DNA of 64,000 nucleotides from JAZDGX01 sp964482205 (GCA_964482205.1 CAYZWI010000003.1:124001-188000), one strand, 5' to 3'; shown: positions 9,534 to 18,714, counted from the first letter of the stretch. Notes: generated by a model not told the origin, from the sequence alone. Translations and numbers: made by a program.

Positions 9534-11411
9534 ATGCATTGTAGATTCTCCGGCCGCTGCTCGCGCTTCTCGTCCTGGTTTCGTGCGTCTCGATGGTCGC
9601 GATCGAGCCTGGCGATGTCCGCCCTCATCCTGTTGACGGGAATCGTTCTGGTCGCTTTCCTGCATCCCATGGGGAACGCGGGCGCCGCGTCGACCCGCCC
9701 GAATCCCTTGCAGGAGCGCGCCGATCGCTTTCTCGCCCTCGTGAACAGCGGCTATCAGGCTCTGCGCACCCTGGAGCACGAAACCACCTGGACCGCGGAG
9801 ACGGATGTGACTCCGGAGCATGACGCCGCCGCCGCCGCCGCGAGCAAGGCCTTGGCCGCCTTCAATGGAAATCCCGAGATCATCACCGAAGCGCGCGAGC
9901 TCCTGGCGCACGAACGCGAGCTCGACCCGGTGACCGTGCGCCAGTTGCGCCAGGCGCTCCTCAATGCGGCCGAGGGGCCGATGACCAACCCCGAACTCGT
10001 CGCTGCCCGCATCGATGCCGAGACGGCGCAGACTTCCACCTTGAACAGTTTTCCCTTCGTGCTTCAAGGACAGCCGGTTTCCACGAATCAAATCGACGAT
10101 CGCTTGATCGAGTCCACCGACCTGGCCGAGCGGCTCGCCGTTTGGGAGGCGTCGAAGATGTCGGGCCCCGCGCTCAAGCCGGGTCTCGTGAAGCTGCAGC
10201 CGCTGCGCAACGGAGTCGCCCGCGAACTGGGCTATCACGATTACCTCGCGCTTCAGGCGGCCCGTCACGATCTCACGGTCGCGGAGTTGCTCGCGCTCGA
10301 GGAAGAGTTCCTCGAGGTGCTCCAGCCGCTCTACCTGCAGATCCACACCTGGGCCAAACACGAATTGGCGCGCCGCTACGGGCAGCCGGCGCCCGAGAAG
10401 ATCCCCGCCCACTGGATCACCAATCGATGGGCGCAGGAATGGAACGGCATGCTGCCGACGCCTGGAATGAGCAAGGCCTTCGAGAATCGTTCGCCCGAAT
10501 GGGTCGTGCAAACGGCCGAGCGCTTCTATACGAGCATGGGGCTTCCGTCGCTGCCCGCGTCGTTTTGGGAGAAGTCGGACCTCTATCCGGTGCCGCCCGG
10601 CGACGCGCGCAAGAAGAATACGCACGCCTCCTGCTGGAGCATCGATCTCGGCCTGGACATCCGGTCGTTGATGAGCGTGGAGGCTGACGAGTACTGGTTG
10701 GCGACCGCGCATCACGAGCTCGGTCACGCCTACTACGACATGGCCTATTCGAAGCCGCCGATTCCCTTCCTGCTTCGCACCGGCGCGAGCCCGGCGATGC
10801 ACGAGGCATTCGCGGGTCTGGGCGAGATGGGGGGCAGGCAGGTTCCCTATTTGAAATCGCTCGGGCTTCTGGCGGAGGGCCCCGACGACGAAATCGCCTT
10901 CCTGCTTCGCGATGCGCTCAACAACATCCCCTTCATGTTCTTCGCCTCGGGGACGATGACCCACTGGGAAGCCGATCTCTATGCGAACGAGTTGCCGCCC
11001 GATCAGTGGAACGCGCGCTGGTGGGAATATGTCGAGCGCTTCCAAGGCGTCGAGCCGCCCGCGCCGCGCGGCGAGGAATTCTGCGACGCGGCCACCAAGA
11101 CGCACATCAACACGAATCCCGGCTACTATTTCTCCTACACGATCGCGACAGTGATGAGCTACCAGCTGCACGATCACATCGCCCGCAAGGTTCTCCACGA
11201 AGATCCGCGCCATTGCATGTACGCGGGACGAACGGAAGTGGGCGAGTTCCTGCTGAGCATGCAACGCTGGGGCGCGACGCGCGACTGGCGCGCGCTGCTG
11301 CGCGAGGCGACGGGCGAGGATCTCTCCACACGCGCGATGCTCGAATACTACCAGCCGCTCATGACCTGGCTGGAGGAGCAGAACAAGGGACGGAAGATCG
11401 GGTGGGATTGA
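9534..11411 (+). CDS. M2-family (angiotensin-converting-enzyme-like) dipeptidyl carboxypeptidase
   Basis: A 625-residue zinc peptidase of the ACE family, which removes C-terminal dipeptides from peptides. The zinc motif is HHELGH (about 393-398), followed after roughly 25 residues by MHEAFAGLGEMGG, which supplies the glutamate ligand (about 424). Other landmarks match M2 enzymes: NMPxTPGM-like MLPTPGMSKAF, DVEADEYW-like VEADEYWLATAHH, and THINTNPGYYFSYTIATVMSYQ near the C-terminus. A basic N-terminus precedes a hydrophobic stretch at about 29-45, so it is exported, either secreted or anchored. The ATG at 9534 follows a GGGGGGACC; an internal ATG at 9618 would start directly at the hydrophobic segment and is an alternative. 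It is the only plus-strand gene in this protease group. Confidence 0.88.
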   Translation: MHCRFSGRCSRFSSWFRASRWSRSSLAMSALILLTGIVLVAFLHPMGNAGAASTRPNPLQERADRFLALVNSGYQALRTLEHETTWTAETDVTPEHDAAAAAASKALAAFNGNPEIITEARELLAHERELDPVTVRQLRQALLNAAEGPMTNPELVAARIDAETAQTSTLNSFPFVLQGQPVSTNQIDDRLIESTDLAERLAVWEASKMSGPALKPGLVKLQPLRNGVARELGYHDYLALQAARHDLTVAELLALEEEFLEVLQPLYLQIHTWAKHELARRYGQPAPEKIPAHWITNRWAQEWNGMLPTPGMSKAFENRSPEWVVQTAERFYTSMGLPSLPASFWEKSDLYPVPPGDARKKNTHASCWSIDLGLDIRSLMSVEADEYWLATAHHELGHAYYDMAYSKPPIPFLLRTGASPAMHEAFAGLGEMGGRQVPYLKSLGLLAEGPDDEIAFLLRDALNNIPFMFFASGTMTHWEADLYANELPPDQWNARWWEYVERFQGVEPPAPRGEEFCDAATKTHINTNPGYYFSYTIATVMSYQLHDHIARKVLHEDPRHCMYAGRTEVGEFLLSMQRWGATRDWRALLREATGEDLSTRAMLEYYQPLMTWLEEQNKGRKIGWD

Positions 11412-11652
11412 GCCTCACGCGCATGGATGGCGCTGGTCAGCCATATCTGATATTTCATAACTAATTGCATGGTTTGAAGTTATTCCTTCGATCCTGCTTC
11501 TGGAGCCGAGCGCGCCGTCTGATGCCTGACATGCAGATAGAGGTTTTTCCTGGATTTTCTCTCAAAAGCCCGGTAGAATCTTGATGTGCGGCCCAATCAA
11601 GGGCCCGTGCTGCAGCCGGTCCAAGCACCTTTAGCTAGTGGAGGGAAGAGAC
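11412..11652 (+). promoter_or_regulatory. AT-rich upstream region of gene B1 with a candidate -10
   Basis: This gap is much richer in A and T around 11440-11590 than anything nearby. It contains ATAACT-N15-AGTTAT (an inverted repeat near 11458-11485) and a TAGAAT at 11574-11579, which would place transcription start about 65 bases before B1. The last ~50 bases (from the GCAGCCGGTCCAAG block to the GGAGGGAAGAGAC ribosome-binding site) are almost identical to the sequence before B2. Confidence 0.35.
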
Positions 11653-12378
11653 ATGAAGAAACTGCTACTGCTGACTGCGATGGCCCTGCTCGCGGCCTCC
11701 CCCGCGTTTGCGGAGACCGCGTCCAAGGACGGCACGCCCATCGAGGTGAATCCGGGAACACCGAATGAGGCGAGCCTGACCCGCGCGCTCTTCGAGTACA
11801 ACACCGGTGGAGCCATTGATGTCGTTCCGACCATGGGCGGTTCCGCGACGGGTTGGTCCGAGTGGGCGATCGCCTTCGTTGCGAATGGGACAGGCGACGA
11901 TCTGCTCCTCACGGAGATCTCCTGGCCGTGCGGCGGCCCTGCCAGCGGTCCGTATGGATGGATCATCTGGACTGGAACGGGCGGAGTCCTTCCGGGTGCC
12001 GCTTCCACGGCGGACTACTTCGGACCTTACACGCCGGACAATCCCGACGGCACGACCTATCCGCCTCTCGATTACACCTATGTGGACATTTCCGCTGCGG
12101 CCGTGCCCTTCCTGGCCGGTGACATGATCTGCTTCGGCATGGACAACACCGGCATCATGGGCCAGGTCAGCTACAATGGCGTGGAGACCTGGGGCTGGTA
12201 TAGCGGGATGTGGGACAGTGATGCCCCCTATAGCCGTACCACAGTCCTTCAGATCAAGGCTGATCTCGAAGGCCCGGTGCCTGCGGATGTCAACAGCTGG
12301 GGCCAGGTGAAGGAGCTCTTCCAGTAGTCGATCCTCACAGGGTCTGAGATTCGGGATGCCCGGCTTGCGGGCATCCCG
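11601..12378 (+). repeat. Direct repeat copy 1 (B1 gene with leader and terminator)
   Basis: This block matches 16386-17161: about 50 leader bases, the whole coding sequence, and the post-stop region including the same 27-base terminator hairpin. The copies lie about 4.8 kb apart in the same orientation and differ by scattered substitutions, so this is an old tandem-type gene duplication. No transposase or flanking target duplication was seen. Confidence 0.75.
11653..12327 (+). CDS. Secreted protein B1 of unknown function with WG-K-F C-terminal tail
   Basis: A 224-residue exported protein I do not recognise. The signal peptide is MKKLLLLTAMALLAASPAFA, cleaved before ETAS. The mature part is acidic, rich in Gly, Trp, Tyr and Pro, and predicted all-beta (for example GGSATGWSEWAIAFVAN, WPCGGPASGPYGWIIWTGT, YTYVDIS, ICFGMDNTGIMG), like an extracellular beta-sandwich. 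Two Cys are visible (WPCGG, MICFG). It ends PADVNSWGQVKELFQ, a tail identical in B2 and similar to A1-A3. ATG 11653 was chosen over the GTG at 11638 because GGAGGGAAGAGAC lies just upstream. The paralogue B2 is about three quarters identical by eye. A strong terminator follows. Confidence 0.8.
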   Translation: MKKLLLLTAMALLAASPAFAETASKDGTPIEVNPGTPNEASLTRALFEYNTGGAIDVVPTMGGSATGWSEWAIAFVANGTGDDLLLTEISWPCGGPASGPYGWIIWTGTGGVLPGAASTADYFGPYTPDNPDGTTYPPLDYTYVDISAAAVPFLAGDMICFGMDNTGIMGQVSYNGVETWGWYSGMWDSDAPYSRTTVLQIKADLEGPVPADVNSWGQVKELFQ

Positions 12379-12386
12379 TTCTCTTT
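12352..12386 (+). terminator. Rho-independent terminator after B1
   Basis: An 11-base-pair perfect stem (CGGGATGCCCG at 12352-12362 with CGGGCATCCCG at 12368-12378) closes a five-base loop and is followed by TTCTCTTT. The same hairpin follows B2. Confidence 0.85.
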
Positions 12387-12557
12387 GTGGCTCATGGTCG
12401 CAGCTCTTGCATCCGCTTCTCGTTGGCCTCGAGCCGCCGCGGCCCGGCACTCTGAACGCCGCAAGCATCGTCTGCATCCTGCGCTTCTCCTTGGCCGGAA
12501 TCGCGGCGGCAACAAATGCATTCCGGTTCCTTCCACCACGATCCATAATTCTCGGAC

Positions 12558-14531
12558 ATGCCGACCCATCCCACAGCCGCCCGGACCCTGGTCCGCTCCG
12601 AGGGCCGCCTGACGAACTCTCCCTCGACGCGTGCGAGCGCTCTGTTGGCTGCCTCCTGCACGATCGCTGCCGCCGGCCTGTATGCCTGCACGGCCGCGCG
12701 GACCATCTTCGTCGGGGACAGCGCCGAACTGGCCGGTGCCGCCGCGTGCTTCGGCGTTCCACATCCTCCTGGATATCCGCTCTACACGCTGACGACCGGC
12801 CTCTGGACGCATTTCTTCCCCACTTCTTTGCGCGACTTCGCCGCGAACCTCGCTTCGGGATTGCACGCGGCTCTTGCGGCCGGCCTTGTCGCGCTGCTGC
12901 TCGCCCGCGCGGCCTTCTCGACGAGCGCGGTCCTGGCCGCCGCCGCGATCCTGGCCTTGGGACGATCCACCTGGGCCCAGGCCGTTGCCGCGGAGGTGTA
13001 CGCGTTCGACATCCTTCTGCTGGCTGTCTCCATCGTCGCCATCGTGCATGCTCGGAAGAGCGACCGCGCGACCGACGAGATGATGGCGGGGCTGGCCCTC
13101 GGCCTCTGGCTCGGACATCGCCCGCTGAATTTCCTCTATCTTCCCGCGATCTGGCTCCTCGCTCAGGGATTGGCCGCGTCGAGCACGCACCATGCCGCAC
13201 GCGGCTTCGAGAACGGCCGCAGTCTTCGCCATATCTGGCGGCGCACCCGCTCGTACTTGCTGGGTGTGTTCGGATCCTCGCTCGTGTACTTGTACTTGCC
13301 GATCGCGAGCCGCGCGAACCCGCCGATCGACATCGGCGATCCGGAATCGTTCGGTCGCTTTCTGGAGGTCGTTCGGGGGGCGCCGTATGTCCGCCATGTG
13401 GACGCGTTCCCTCTCTCCGCCGCAGCCACGCGGATGATCCATCATGTATGTGCGCTCCCGTTCGAAGCGGGCTTCGGCCTGATCCTCGCCGTCGTCGGAC
13501 TCCTTTCGCTTCGATCGTCGGACACCGGCAGACGGCGTCTCTCGCAGGGCGCTGCGTTGCTCTTGATCTTGAATCTGCTGCTCGTCTCGGCGTATCGAGT
13601 GCTCGATGTCGCGAGCTTCCGGCTGCCTGGCGCGCTTGCGATCGCGATCCTCGGCGCGCTCGGCGCCGAACGGCTGCTGGCCTTCCTCGGCCGAGCGCGG
13701 GCAACAGATCGATCGATGGCGAAGTCCGCATGGAATCCGGCAGGCGCGGCCATCGTTCTGCTGTGCGCGCTCAGCTTGCCGCTCAATTTCCGCACCAATG
13801 ATCTGCACCGGGACGACGCGGCGCGCGTGTACGGCGAACAACTCCTGCGCGGCGTCCCGCACTCGGCGCTGCTTCTCACCCAGGGCGACACGGTCACGCA
13901 TGTGCTTTGGTATCTGCAGGGCATCGAAGGCCAACGCACCGATCTTCTGCTGGTTTCCACGGGGCATGCGTCCGAATGGTACTTCGATCAACTCGCTCGC
14001 CGTTCCGCGGTCGGTTTTCCGCGCCTCCCTTCCGGGCAGCATCCCGAAGACGCCTACCGGGCGCTTCTCGAAAGCCAGGGAGCGACGCGGCCGGTCGCGT
14101 TCACCTTCAGCCCGGCCCTCTTTGCGGAACGGACGATGGGGCCTTGGTGGCAGGACCGCACGGTCGTGCCTTCCGGATTGGCGCTCACCGCGCCGAGAAG
14201 CGCGTCGCTGGACCGCGACTCCCTGGCCGCCGCGAATGTGACCTTGTGGAATGATCTTCGTTCATCGCTGCCGGGCGTGCGTGAAGCCGCCGACCTGGAG
14301 ACGCAGGCCATCGGTTTGGCGTATGCTGTCGCCATGCAGCGGACCGCCGAGTTTCTCGAGCGCAGAGGAAGAGGCGCAGAGGCGCGCGATCTCTATCGAT
14401 CGATCCTCGCCTTGCGGCCGGACCGTTGGGCGAGCGCCATCGCGCGCGCGAATGCGCGCATCGGGCGGCCGTTCGAAGCGCTCGATCTGGAACGTCGCGC
14501 CCGCCTCGCAGGGCAGTCGTCAAATCCTTAG
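12558..14531 (+). CDS. DUF2723-family GT-C membrane glycosyltransferase
   Basis: A 657-residue polytopic membrane protein. Near the N-terminus it has VGDSAELAGAAACFG followed by VPHPPGYPLYTL, the signature of DUF2723 (GxSxEL...HPPGYPL), a GT-C superfamily related to protein O-mannosyltransferases. About ten hydrophobic helices follow, then a soluble C-terminal part of about 250 residues with LLTQGDTVTHVLWYLQG. Such enzymes are thought to move a lipid-linked sugar onto a protein or glycan on the outer face of the inner membrane; the acceptor here is unknown. It lies between the secreted paralogues B1 and B2 and 18 bases before the SurA-like gene, so it is probably co-transcribed with the latter. 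The exact start is uncertain; ATG 12558 is the first in frame and lacks a strong ribosome-binding site. Confidence 0.82.
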   Translation: MPTHPTAARTLVRSEGRLTNSPSTRASALLAASCTIAAAGLYACTAARTIFVGDSAELAGAAACFGVPHPPGYPLYTLTTGLWTHFFPTSLRDFAANLASGLHAALAAGLVALLLARAAFSTSAVLAAAAILALGRSTWAQAVAAEVYAFDILLLAVSIVAIVHARKSDRATDEMMAGLALGLWLGHRPLNFLYLPAIWLLAQGLAASSTHHAARGFENGRSLRHIWRRTRSYLLGVFGSSLVYLYLPIASRANPPIDIGDPESFGRFLEVVRGAPYVRHVDAFPLSAAATRMIHHVCALPFEAGFGLILAVVGLLSLRSSDTGRRRLSQGAALLLILNLLLVSAYRVLDVASFRLPGALAIAILGALGAERLLAFLGRARATDRSMAKSAWNPAGAAIVLLCALSLPLNFRTNDLHRDDAARVYGEQLLRGVPHSALLLTQGDTVTHVLWYLQGIEGQRTDLLLVSTGHASEWYFDQLARRSAVGFPRLPSGQHPEDAYRALLESQGATRPVAFTFSPALFAERTMGPWWQDRTVVPSGLALTAPRSASLDRDSLAAANVTLWNDLRSSLPGVREAADLETQAIGLAYAVAMQRTAEFLERRGRGAEARDLYRSILALRPDRWASAIARANARIGRPFEALDLERRARLAGQSSNP

Positions 14532-14549
14532 CCGACAAGGCGGGACGCG

Positions 14550-16337
14550 ATGCGAACTCGGCTCGATCCGCGGGGAAGGAGAATGGGTTTGAGGATCGTC
14601 TTCTTTTCGACCATGGGATTGCTGGCCGTTCTCCTCTTCTTCCCGCCGTCAGGGGCGGCCGAGGATGCGGCCGTCTCGCTGCGCGGGTGGAGCATGACCG
14701 CCGCGGAGATCGCCAGCGAATGCGATCGCGTGCGCGGGGCAGGCGCGTTCGATTCCCTGGACGTCGCCGCGCGGGTGGCGTTCGCTCGCACGCTCGCCGA
14801 CCGCGAGATCCTCTTCCGCCTCGCCAAGAGCGAACAAGTGGCCATCGCAGGCCGCGCGCAGCGGGGATATCGAGCCGAGCACGAGAAACTGCTCATCCGC
14901 GAATTGCTGCGCGATCTTCGCGATCGCTTCCATCCCGATTCCCTGCAGGAGGCGCGCGAGTTTCCGCGCCTGCTTCGCGCCGCTCGCACGGAGCAGTTTC
15001 TCGTGATCGACAACGGCCGGGCCGTGCAAGCGGAGAACGCCTTGCGCGAAGGGCGCGACTTCGCCGAGGCGGCCAAGGAATTCTGCGATGTCCATTCCCC
15101 CGGCGGGGCGCCGGCGGCGCCGGTTCAATCGAAGGTCGTGCGCATCGACGACCGCCAGGCTCCCGTGCCGCTCTTGAAGGAATGTCTGCTGCGCGATCTG
15201 CAGCCGGGATCCGTGGGCGAGCCGGTGCGCATGCCCGAAGGCACGGTGTTCGTTCGCGTCCTCGGGTACGAGCCGCTGTCCGAGGCTTCCGATTCCTCGT
15301 GGCTCTCTCAGGCGCGACGCGCCTTCACGAATCTCCTCTGGATCGACCGCTCGCGCGAGTGGTCGGACAGCTTGAAGCAGGCGGCCGGACTGGCCACCCA
15401 TCCGGAAACCTATGCGCTCATCGTGGAGCGCTTCGCTGCGATGTGGGATTCCCTGCAAGCGGCTCGCGCCGAAGGATTCCCATTCGACATCCTGTCTGTC
15501 CGCCCGCCCGCGTGGCGATTCTCTCGCGACGAGCTCGCCCTGCCCGTGTACGAGCTCCGGGGACGGGCTTTTGATGTCGCCGATTATCTCGCGGGTCTCG
15601 AGGAGATCGATGTCGAGTACTGGCCGGGAATGGTCTCGGGAACCAAGGCTCTTGAGCACTTCGAGGCGCGCGTGGAGCGCATTCTACTCGCCGAAGAAGC
15701 CAACCGCCGTGGAATCCCTTCCAGCCTTCCATTTCGTGAAGCGTTGCAGATGCTCGTAGACAAGTGGCTGCTCGAAGCCTATTTTGGATACGTGACAGCG
15801 TCGATTCCCGATCCGAGCCCCGATTCCCTCGCGGCCGCGTATCAACGCTACCGCTCGTTGCTCGCCTTCCCGGAAGCCGTCTCCTTCAGTTTGCTCAGCT
15901 ATCCTCCTTCGGAAGAAGCGCGCGCGCGTGAAATCCTGCAACGATTGCGCGCGGCATCGCCCGACTCGCTGGCGGCCATCGGCCCGCGCGAAGCGCAGCA
16001 GCGTGGGGCCTGGTTCGTCGCGCGCACGCAGCTGCGCAATGTCGCGCTCGGGCCCTTCCGTCCGGAGTTGGCCGACTACTGGCCCGTGGCGCTCGAGCTC
16101 GAAGAGAAGCAGTACTCGGACGTCTTCCGCACCTCCGCGGGAGGCTGGGCCTTCGTGCGGGTGGAGGAGCGCCGCCCTGCGCGCGACCGCACGATGGCGG
16201 AGGCGCGGCCCTACTTGCTCGTGAAGACCAAAGGGGTCGAGCAGAACCGCGCCATCGAGCGCATCCTCGAGCGCGAGCGCCTGAACATGGAGTTGCTCAT
16301 TCGGCAGGAACCGCTGCGCGATTGGAGGAGGAACTGA
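14550..16337 (+). CDS. SurA/PrsA-like exported peptidyl-prolyl isomerase or chaperone
   Basis: A 595-residue exported protein, signal peptide at about 12-37 (ending SGAAED). Its layout is helical N-terminal chaperone region, a parvulin-like segment at about 150-235 (FLVIDNGRAVQAENALREGRDFAEAAKEF, then GSVGEPVRMPEGTVFVRVLGYEP), a long helical middle, and a second parvulin-like segment at about 455-560 (REILQRLRAASPDSLAAIG, FRTSAGGWAFVRVEERRPA). This resembles periplasmic SurA/PrsA/PpiD proteins, which help fold outer-membrane or secreted proteins; isomerase activity is not certain because the domains are diverged. The ATG at 14583 has an AAGGAG only one base away, too close, so ATG 14550 is preferred. 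The spacing to the DUF2723 gene suggests an operon. Confidence 0.65.
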   Translation: MRTRLDPRGRRMGLRIVFFSTMGLLAVLLFFPPSGAAEDAAVSLRGWSMTAAEIASECDRVRGAGAFDSLDVAARVAFARTLADREILFRLAKSEQVAIAGRAQRGYRAEHEKLLIRELLRDLRDRFHPDSLQEAREFPRLLRAARTEQFLVIDNGRAVQAENALREGRDFAEAAKEFCDVHSPGGAPAAPVQSKVVRIDDRQAPVPLLKECLLRDLQPGSVGEPVRMPEGTVFVRVLGYEPLSEASDSSWLSQARRAFTNLLWIDRSREWSDSLKQAAGLATHPETYALIVERFAAMWDSLQAARAEGFPFDILSVRPPAWRFSRDELALPVYELRGRAFDVADYLAGLEEIDVEYWPGMVSGTKALEHFEARVERILLAEEANRRGIPSSLPFREALQMLVDKWLLEAYFGYVTASIPDPSPDSLAAAYQRYRSLLAFPEAVSFSLLSYPPSEEARAREILQRLRAASPDSLAAIGPREAQQRGAWFVARTQLRNVALGPFRPELADYWPVALELEEKQYSDVFRTSAGGWAFVRVEERRPARDRTMAEARPYLLVKTKGVEQNRAIERILERERLNMELLIRQEPLRDWRRN

Positions 16338-16438
16338 TCCGCCGCGTCACGAAGCGAAGCGGCGAGCAGACGGGAAGATGAATCCATGGCCCGGGCCGCA
16401 GCCGGTCCAAGTGCTCTCAGCTAGTGGAGGAAAGAGAC

Positions 16439-17110
16439 ATGAGAAAACTGCTGCTGCTGATTGTGATCGCCCTGCTGGCGGCCTCCCCCGCATTCGCGGA
16501 CACCGCGTCCAGGGACGGCACGCCTGTCGTGGTGAATCCGGGAACGCCGAATGTGGCGAGCCCGACCCGCGCGTTCTTCGAGTACAACACCGGTGGAGCC
16601 ATCGATTACCCTCCGAGCACGGGCGGTTCCGCGACGGGTTGGTCCGAGTGGGCAATCGCCTTCGTTGCGAATTCCACCTACAACGACCTGGGCCTCACGG
16701 AGATCTCCTGGCCGTGCAGCGGTCCTGCCAGCGGTCCGTATGGATGGATCGTTTGGACCGGCACAGGGGAAACCCTTCCGGGTCCCGCTGAGACGGCGGA
16801 GTACTTCGGACCTTACACGCCTGACGATCCCGACCCCTCGACCTTCCCGCCTGATGACTACACCTATGTAGACATCTCCGCATCGAACATTCTCTTCCCG
16901 GCCGGTGACACGATCTGCTTCGGCATGGACAACACCGGCATGATGGGCATGACCAGCTACAATGGCGTGGAGACCTACGGTTGGTATGGCGGGGTTTGGG
17001 ATAGCGACAGCGCGTATGGCCGCACCACGATCCTTCAGATCAAGGCTGATCTCCTGCTGGTGCCTGCGGATGTCAACAGCTGGGGCCAGGTGAAGGAGCT
17101 CTTCCAGTAG
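16439..17110 (+). CDS. Secreted protein B2, paralogue of B1, with WG-K-F C-terminal tail
   Basis: A 223-residue exported protein, signal peptide ending SPAFA before DTAS. It aligns with B1 over its whole length with essentially no gaps apart from a one-residue difference near the tail. Most conserved are the GGSATGWSEWAIAFVAN block, the LTEISWPC...GPASGPYGWI block, ICFGMDNTG and the final VPADVNSWGQVKELFQ. Most variable is the stretch at about 55-60 and 105-140, as in two copies drifting under purifying selection. The ATG follows GGAGGAAAGAGAC. Function unknown; probably the same role as B1. It is followed by a terminator that also faces the converging HerA-like gene. Confidence 0.8.
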   Translation: MRKLLLLIVIALLAASPAFADTASRDGTPVVVNPGTPNVASPTRAFFEYNTGGAIDYPPSTGGSATGWSEWAIAFVANSTYNDLGLTEISWPCSGPASGPYGWIVWTGTGETLPGPAETAEYFGPYTPDDPDPSTFPPDDYTYVDISASNILFPAGDTICFGMDNTGMMGMTSYNGVETYGWYGGVWDSDSAYGRTTILQIKADLLLVPADVNSWGQVKELFQ

Positions 17111-17134
17111 TCGATTCTTGCAGGGTCCAACATT

Positions 17135-17161
17135 CGGGATGCCCGGCTTGCGGGCATCCCG
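17135..17161 (+). terminator. Terminator hairpin after B2, possibly bidirectional
   Basis: The stem CGGGATGCCCG (17135-17145) pairs perfectly with CGGGCATCCCG (17151-17161) around a five-base loop, as after B1. No T-run follows on the plus strand. It sits between two converging genes and could end transcription from both. Confidence 0.65.
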
Positions 17162-17175
17162 AGCGCCTGCTCCTA

Positions 17176-18714
17176 TCACCGGCGCGTTCCTCCGAGGATT
17201 CCTCCCAGCATGCCGCGCAGAATCTGGCGCCCGATCTGGCTGCCGACCGTGCGCGCCGCCTGCTTGGCCATCGTCTCCACCATGCCCTGGCGGCGCTTCG
17301 TTCCCCACAACATGTCGCCCACCGGTCCGCGGCTCTCGGACTTGCGCTCGGCCGGCTCGCTCTCGCGAGGCGCGCGCCGACGCGAGGAACCGCCGCGCGA
17401 CCGTCCTTCGCCTTCACCTTGCGGCGCATTCCCGCCCGCCTGTTCGGCTCTCGCGCTCAGGATCTCGTAGGCCGACTCGCGATTCACGGGCGCGTCGTAC
17501 TTGCTCCCCACCGGGCTTCGTGAGCGCACCGCCGCGCGTTCTTCGGGCGTGATGGCGCCCATGCGGCAGCGCGGCGGGCAAATCAGCGTGCGCTCGACCG
17601 GCATGGGAATGCCCTTCTCCTGAAGCAACGAAACGAGCGCCTCTCCCACCTGAAGCTGCGAGATCGTCTGGGCCACATCGACGCCAGGGTTGGGGACGAA
17701 GGTCTCGGCCGCGGTGCGCACGGCCTTCTGGTCGCGCGGCGTGTACGCGCGCAGCGCATGTTGGATGCGATTGCCGAGCTGTCCGAGGATTTCGTCGGGC
17801 ACATCGTCGGGGAATTGCGAGCAGAAGTACACGCCGACGCCTTTCGAACGAATGATCCGCACCACCTGCTCGACTTTCTGGCGCAGCGCGGGCGGCGCAT
17901 CGTCGAAGAGCAGGTGCGCTTCATCGAACAGGAAGACGAGCTTGGGCTTTTCCAGATCGCCCACTTCGGGCAGGTTCTCGAAGAACTCCGAGAGCAGCCA
18001 GAGGAGCAGGCTCGAATACATGCGCGGCTTCAGGATCAAACGATCAGCCGCGAGAATGCTGATCACCCCCCGGCCGTTCAAATCCGTGCGCATGAGATCG
18101 CCGAGCTCGAGGGCCGGCTCGCCGAAGAGCTCGGTCCCGCCCTCACGCTCGAGGGTGAGCAGCCCGCGCTGAATGGCGGCGATCGAGGGCGCGCTCACGA
18201 GGCCGTACTCGCTCGAGATCTCCTTGCGATGGTCCGCAACATAGGTGAGCAGCGCGCGCAAGTCGTCGAGGTCGAGAAGCAGCAGCCCTTGCTCGTCGGC
18301 CAGCTTGAAGGCGACCTCCAGGGTTCCCGCCTGCACATCGTTCAACTCGAGAATACGCGCGAGCAGGCTGGGGCCGATCTCGCTCACCGTCGTGCGCACC
18401 GGATGGCCCGCGTCTCCGAACACATCCCAGAAGAGCACGGGGCTGCCCTCGGGCGCGTAGTCCGTGATCCCGATTTGCGCCGCGCGGGCCTGGATCTTTT
18501 CATTGGGGATCGCAGGCATCGCGAGCCCGGCCATGTCGCCTTTCACATCGGCGAGAAACACGGGAACGCCCAAACGCGAAAACCCTTCGGCGAGCACCAT
18601 CAGCGAGACGCTCTTCCCGGTGCCCGTCGCTCCGGCGACGAGACCGTGACGATTTCCATACGGAGCGAGCAGGCGAATCTGCTGCTCTCCTTTTCCGACC
18701 AGAATCGTGTTCAC
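17176..18714 (-). CDS. HerA-like ATPase (DUF853/YjgR family)
   Basis: A 512-residue cytoplasmic P-loop ATPase of the HerA/FtsK clade. Walker A is GATGTGKS (about 28-35), Walker B is KLVFLFDEAHLLF, and FCSQFPDDVPDEILGQLGNRIQHALRAYTPRDQKAVR matches the sensor and arginine-finger region of DUF853 proteins such as E. coli YjgR. A basic Ser/Gly/Arg-rich linker then leads to a C-terminal Gly/Arg-rich end (QILRGMLGGILGGTRR). Family members are presumed DNA-translocating ATPases, but their role is unsettled. The start is GTG at 18714 with GGAGG six bases upstream. It overlaps the stop of the DUF4126 gene as GTGA, indicating translational coupling. The frame is open far upstream, but that is the antisense of DUF4126. 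Confidence 0.87.
   Translation of the reverse strand: MNTILVGKGEQQIRLLAPYGNRHGLVAGATGTGKSVSLMVLAEGFSRLGVPVFLADVKGDMAGLAMPAIPNEKIQARAAQIGITDYAPEGSPVLFWDVFGDAGHPVRTTVSEIGPSLLARILELNDVQAGTLEVAFKLADEQGLLLLDLDDLRALLTYVADHRKEISSEYGLVSAPSIAAIQRGLLTLEREGGTELFGEPALELGDLMRTDLNGRGVISILAADRLILKPRMYSSLLLWLLSEFFENLPEVGDLEKPKLVFLFDEAHLLFDDAPPALRQKVEQVVRIIRSKGVGVYFCSQFPDDVPDEILGQLGNRIQHALRAYTPRDQKAVRTAAETFVPNPGVDVAQTISQLQVGEALVSLLQEKGIPMPVERTLICPPRCRMGAITPEERAAVRSRSPVGSKYDAPVNRESAYEILSARAEQAGGNAPQGEGEGRSRGGSSRRRAPRESEPAERKSESRGPVGDMLWGTKRRQGMVETMAKQAARTVGSQIGRQILRGMLGGILGGTRR

Larger units (their letters stand above)
16386..17161 (+). repeat. Direct repeat copy 2 (B2 gene with leader and terminator)
   Basis: Second copy of the block at 11601-12378, including leader, coding sequence and terminator hairpin. 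Together the two copies enclose the DUF2723 and SurA-like genes, so recombination between them could delete both. Confidence 0.75.

Noticed and set aside
11601..17161. Composite transposon bounded by the B1 and B2 repeats
   Set aside because: No transposase, inverted ends or target-site duplication; each repeat is a complete gene with its own terminator.
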